A DNA stretch of 64,000 nt from Narthecium ossifragum. Lineage: Eukaryota; Streptophyta; Magnoliopsida; Dioscoreales; Nartheciaceae. Location: positions 530,866 to 594,865 of the forward strand of contig OY986965.1 in assembly GCA_963920575.1 (NCBI GenBank), read 5' to 3'. The notes under the pieces were generated by a model. That model was not told the origin of the DNA, searched no databases, and saw only the letters and a program-made list of their open reading frames with translations. Both the position numbers and the translations under genes were made by a program. Below are positions 60,528 through 64,000 of the stretch, piece after piece. Numbering within the stretch: position 1 is the stretch's first letter; each line of letters starts with the position of its first letter.

Positions 60528-61465
60528 GTTGAAATTTGAATTGGTGGGTGGGGTGGGTGGGTGTGAGTGGGAGGAAGAAAGAAGTTTGGGCTGGAGATTT
60601 TGGGGGGAAGGAAAATTTGGATGGGAATCTTAAAGTTGATGATGAAATCTGAATCGTTGGATGTGTTTGGAGATAGATATGGACCGTTCTTTATGTTTTA
60701 TAGTTGAGACATTTCAAAAACCGCTCTTCCTTATATAATAGATATATAAAAGAAAACGTTTTTATGAGGTGATATATGAGTCATGTCATGACACATAAGT
60801 CATATACATTTGATGTACAACTGACAAGGGGAGGGGAAGAGAGACAGAGAGGAGCAAGTAATGTAGGGCGATGGTTACTCGTGCTAGGCATGGGGGGCTC
60901 GTCTAATAATATATATATATATAATATTTGTGTACATAACCATTGCATATACCATAAATTGGTAGTGAGAAACCAAATCTTTACCTTAATCCATCAGTAG
61001 ACCACTACCCTATCGATGGACTAAATCAATTGATCGGTATCTTAGTACCGATTCGTTGCACATGCCACGTGACCATGTACACAAATCACTGTTTATCATC
61101 CTTATATGAGGCTATGGTTGTAAGTGAAACTTTCGTTATCCTACGTGGTGAGAGAATGTCATAGGTGGAGCCTATGTGGTATAATAATCCTACGTTGATG
61201 AGGGTTTAGTGGGAGGGAGTTATTGAGTGATTATTGGGGTGGAGTTGCCTGTCATGTGTCAGGGAGCACAACTAGGATATATATAGTGCGTGTGTTAGAA
61301 CGTATTCAATTAATTTTGGTCTAATATATTTCTTTCTCTCTTCACCTGATCCTCTATAAATTAATTGGCCTTCCTTCTTTCCCAAAAATACAACCACTAC
61401 TTCATCTCAAGTCTCAAAAACATACATAGATAGTTTCTCAATTGGCTAGCTAGTTTATGTGCACC
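60528..61465 (+). promoter_or_regulatory. Upstream region and TATA box of the second peroxidase
   Basis: No gene. The TATA candidate CTCTATAAATTAATTGGCC (TATA at 61355) is 111 bp before the start codon and corresponds to CTATAAATTGGCC before the first peroxidase. Confidence 0.6.
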
Positions 61466-61678
61466 ATGTCTGCTGTCCTAGTGTTCAAGTGCCTTGCCTT
61501 AGTTGTTCTTGCTAGCTTGCCGGTGATCCGTGGCGACGGTCTGAAGGTCGGGTTTTACGACAAGACCTGCCCGAATGCGGAAGCACTGGTTCAGCAGGCC
61601 GTCGCCGCCGCCCACGCCAAAACCCCCGGCATCGCCGCCACCCTCATCCGCATGTTCTTCCACGATTGCTTTGTGAGG
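61466..61678 (+). CDS. Class III peroxidase, second tandem copy, exon 1 only in window
   Basis: 71 codons ending at a donor (TTTGTGAGG|GTAAGC) at the same position as the first peroxidase. Signal peptide KCLALVVLASLPVIRGDG, mature start LKVGFYDKTCPNAEALVQQA, distal haem site RMFFHDCFVR intact. It is clearly a paralogue of 49576-51730 by both protein and TATA region. Start chosen at MSAV to match the paralogue's MSVV; an in-frame ATG three codons earlier is possible. Exon 2 with the proximal haem ligand is not found in the remaining 2.3 kb, so either the intron is very long or the gene is broken; the window edge prevents a decision. Confidence 0.85.
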
Positions 61679-62129
61679 GTAAGCTTTGTACTAATATATC
61701 TACTAAAACTTACATAAACTACGTACTACTCCGCAATCTTTGAACGATTAATTACCACGTATTATAAGCACAATAAATAAGCAATGGTCTATCTCTTTTA
61801 GTGTTACCTGCTCTACTTGTATCATGTCTTAATCAAATATATCTAAGTTAAGTGCAGTACCTATCAAGGGTCTTGCAAGTTGCCATAGAATTCCAAACTC
61901 TTTTCCTACGGTCAAATTGATAAGCTTCTTCTATAGCCCATCCTGCAATTTTGGTTTGTTTCATCATCTTCAGATCTCTCCATCGATCATTGGTGCTATA
62001 CTTTAAAATAATATATTATTTATCTAAATTTTTTTAGTTAATTAGCAACTTTAACATGATATCAGACCGCGATCGAGCTAGGTTTAGAGTTAGAATCTAA
62101 TTATTTTTTTTAAGTTGGATTAATTCTAA
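61679..62129 (+). other. Start of intron 1, second peroxidase
   Basis: AT-rich intron sequence with no coding frame, leading into the minisatellite. Confidence 0.6.
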
Positions 62130-63270
62130 TTAATTATTTTGATAGTTACTTTCTACTATGATACTGGTTGTAGTTACTTTCCACAATGCTGGTTGTAGTT
62201 ACTTTTCACAATTTTAGTGGTAGTTACTTTTCACAATTTTGGTAATTACTTTCCACAATGATGCTGGTGGTAGTTACTTTCCACAATTTTGGTTGTAGTT
62301 ACTTTCCACAATGATGATGGTGGTAGTTACTTTCCACAATGATGCAGATGGTAGTTACTTTTCATAATAATGTTGATGGTAGTTACTTCCCATAGTTTTG
62401 GTGGTAGTTACTTTCCACAATTTTGGTAGTTACTTTCCACAATGCTGGTGGTAGTTACTTTCTACAATGATACCGGTGATAGTTACTTTCCACAATGATG
62501 CCGGTGGTAGTTATTTTCCACAATGATGCCGGTGGTAGTTACTTTTCACAATTTTGGTAGTTACTTTCCACAATGCTGGTGGTAGTTACTTTCCACAATA
62601 CTGGTGGTAGTTACTTTCCACAATGATGCTGGTGGTAGTTACTTTCCACAATTTTGATGGTAGTTACTTTCCACAATGCTGGTGGTAGTTACTTTCCACA
62701 ATGATGCTGGTGGTAGTTACTTTTCATAATTTTGGTGGTAGTTACTTTCCACAATTTTGGTGGTAGTTAATTTCCACAATTTTGGTGATAATTACTTTCC
62801 ATAATTTTGGTAGTTACTTTCCACAATTTTGGTGGTAGTTACTTTCCACAATTTTGGTAGTTACTTTCCACAATGATGTTGGTGGTAGTTACTTTCTACA
62901 ATGATGCTGGTGGTAGTTACTTTCCACAATGATGTTGGTGGTAGTTACTTTCAACAATGATACTAGTGGTAGTTACTTTCGACAATGCTGGTGATCGTAG
63001 TTACTTTCCATAATGCTAGTGGTAGTTACTTTCCACAATTTTGGTAGTTACTTTCTACAATACTGGTGGTAGTTACTTTCTACAATTTTGGTAGTTACTT
63101 TCCACAATGCTGGTGATAGTTACTTTCCTCAATTTTATTAGTTACTTTTTACAATTTTGATAGTTACTTTTCAAAAATACTGGTAGTTATTTTCACAGTT
63201 CTGCTACTTACTTTACACCACCATTTTGGTAGTTACTTTTCACAATTTTAGTAGTTACTTTTCATCATAA
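62130..63270. repeat. Minisatellite, units with core GGTAGTTACTTTCCACAAT
   Basis: About 1.1 kb of head-to-tail units of two lengths, a short form (TTTTGGTAGTTACTTTCCACAA) and a longer form adding GATGCTGGTG. The left end is abrupt; the right end decays into TTTTCC-rich sequence. The core GTAGTTACTT is shared with the array at 22840-23610. Confidence 0.92.
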
Positions 63271-63399
63271 TTTTGGTATTTTCCACATATTTTCTCAACA
63301 TATTTTCCTATTTTCCAATATTTTCCCCCTTTTTTCTATTATTTTCCCATGTTTTTATACATTTTTTCTATTTTCCCCAGCTCTTTCTCTCTCATCTCA

Positions 63400-63990
63400 C
63401 CTCTTCCCACGGCCTTCCCCGATCTCCTCCTTCCCCGTCGTCACCGATCCCGACCTTCCCCGATCACCTCCCTCATCGTTGTCCCCGATCTCGTCGTCCC
63501 CTTCCCCGGCGCCCCCATCGCAATCTTCGACATCCCGGAGCTCCTCGCCCCCGATCTCGCCGTCCCTTTCCTCGACGCCCCCGTCGCGATCTCGCCGTCC
63601 ATTTCCCCGGCGCCCCCGTCGCGATCCTCGACATCCCGGAGCTCCTCATCCGCGATCTTGGAGTCCCTTTCCCCGTCGCCCCCGCCGTGATCCTCGACAT
63701 CCCGAAGCTCCTCGCCCCCTTCCCCGCCGCGATCCTCGTCATCCCGGAGCTCCTCGTCCCCGATCTCGCCGTCTCCTCCCCCCGGTACCCCCATCGCGAT
63801 CCTTGACATCCCGGAGCTCCTCGCCCCCATCATCGATCTCACCGTCCCCTTCCCCGGCGCCCCCGATCCCCATCCATCGTCGATCCCGGATCTCCTCTCA
63901 GTCGCCGATCGGCCTCGTCTTCCATCGCCACCCTGATCCCCATCCGTCACGATCCCGGAACTCCCCGTCCCGATCCCGAGATCGCCGATC
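63400..63990. repeat. GC-rich irregular tandem array at the right edge
   Basis: Repeated blocks built on GACATCCCGGAGCTCCTCG and CCCCGATCTCGCCGTCCC, with spacings of about 42, 66, 67 and 102 bp. CpG density is very high and contrasts sharply with the AT-rich minisatellite just before it. Long frames on both strands arise from the low-complexity composition; none resembles a protein. It probably continues past the window. Confidence 0.7.
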
Positions 63991-64000
63991 GCCGACGCCG

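Noticed and set aside
60309..60539. Open frame crossing the run of Ns
   Set aside because: Almost the whole frame is undetermined bases.
63273..63950. Long Pro/Arg- or Gly/Glu-rich frames at the right edge
   Set aside because: They are products of the GC-rich tandem array, with no family match and frames on both strands.

Overview
The window looks like nuclear DNA of a flowering plant, most likely a monocot. The genes have many GT-AG introns, the peroxidase and S-adenosylmethionine synthetase exons are GC-rich while introns and spacers are AT-rich, and the spacers hold plant transposon types (TAA-flanked MITEs, Mutator-like elements with 9-bp target duplications, solo LTRs, a hAT-like foldback element). 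The species is not proven by anything here. All gene models were built by hand from splice signals, reading-frame continuity and remembered family conservation; no database search was run.

Layout. Positions 1-1650 are repeat-rich spacer. A membrane receptor-like kinase (2650-5877, +) faces a Pti1-like cytoplasmic kinase (6977-9498, -) whose catalytic Asp and DFG Asp are both replaced. Next comes a full-size PDR-type ABCG transporter in two versions: a decayed, internally deleted copy (10836-13080) and an intact 24-exon gene (13376-21789, +; 1,448 codons). A Mutator-like element packed with a minisatellite (22598-23889) separates it from a CRM-domain organelle group II intron splicing factor of the CAF1/CAF2 type (24194-28235, +). 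S-adenosylmethionine synthetase follows (28824-30105, -), with a small MITE upstream and then a Pack-MULE-like element (30736-32316) that carries GC-rich gene fragments. A 21-exon WDR6-type WD-repeat gene (32828-43896, +; 1,360 codons) has a hAT-like foldback element in intron 4 and another inverted-repeat element in intron 17.

The right third is gene-poor: a dead RNase H domain (45132-45480), a third TAA-flanked MITE, an antisense fragment of plastid 23S rRNA (48693-48869), a complete class III peroxidase (49576-51730, +), and then about 8 kb of nested retroelements with two independent solo LTRs of one family (52104-53723 and 57557-59217). A 200-N assembly gap (60328-60527) precedes a second peroxidase (from 61466), of which only exon 1 lies in the window; its intron holds a long minisatellite related to the one at 22.8-23.6 kb.

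The genes do not form one pathway. The two kinases are signalling-type proteins, the ABCG pump exports small molecules, CAF serves organelle RNA splicing, SAM synthetase supplies methyl groups, WDR6 homologues partner a tRNA 2'-O-methyltransferase, and the peroxidases act in the cell wall or vacuole. The most notable signals are the predicted Pti1-like pseudokinase, the Pack-MULE with its target duplication, the mobile minisatellite shared by two loci, and apparent compensatory changes in palindromes between the two solo LTRs.
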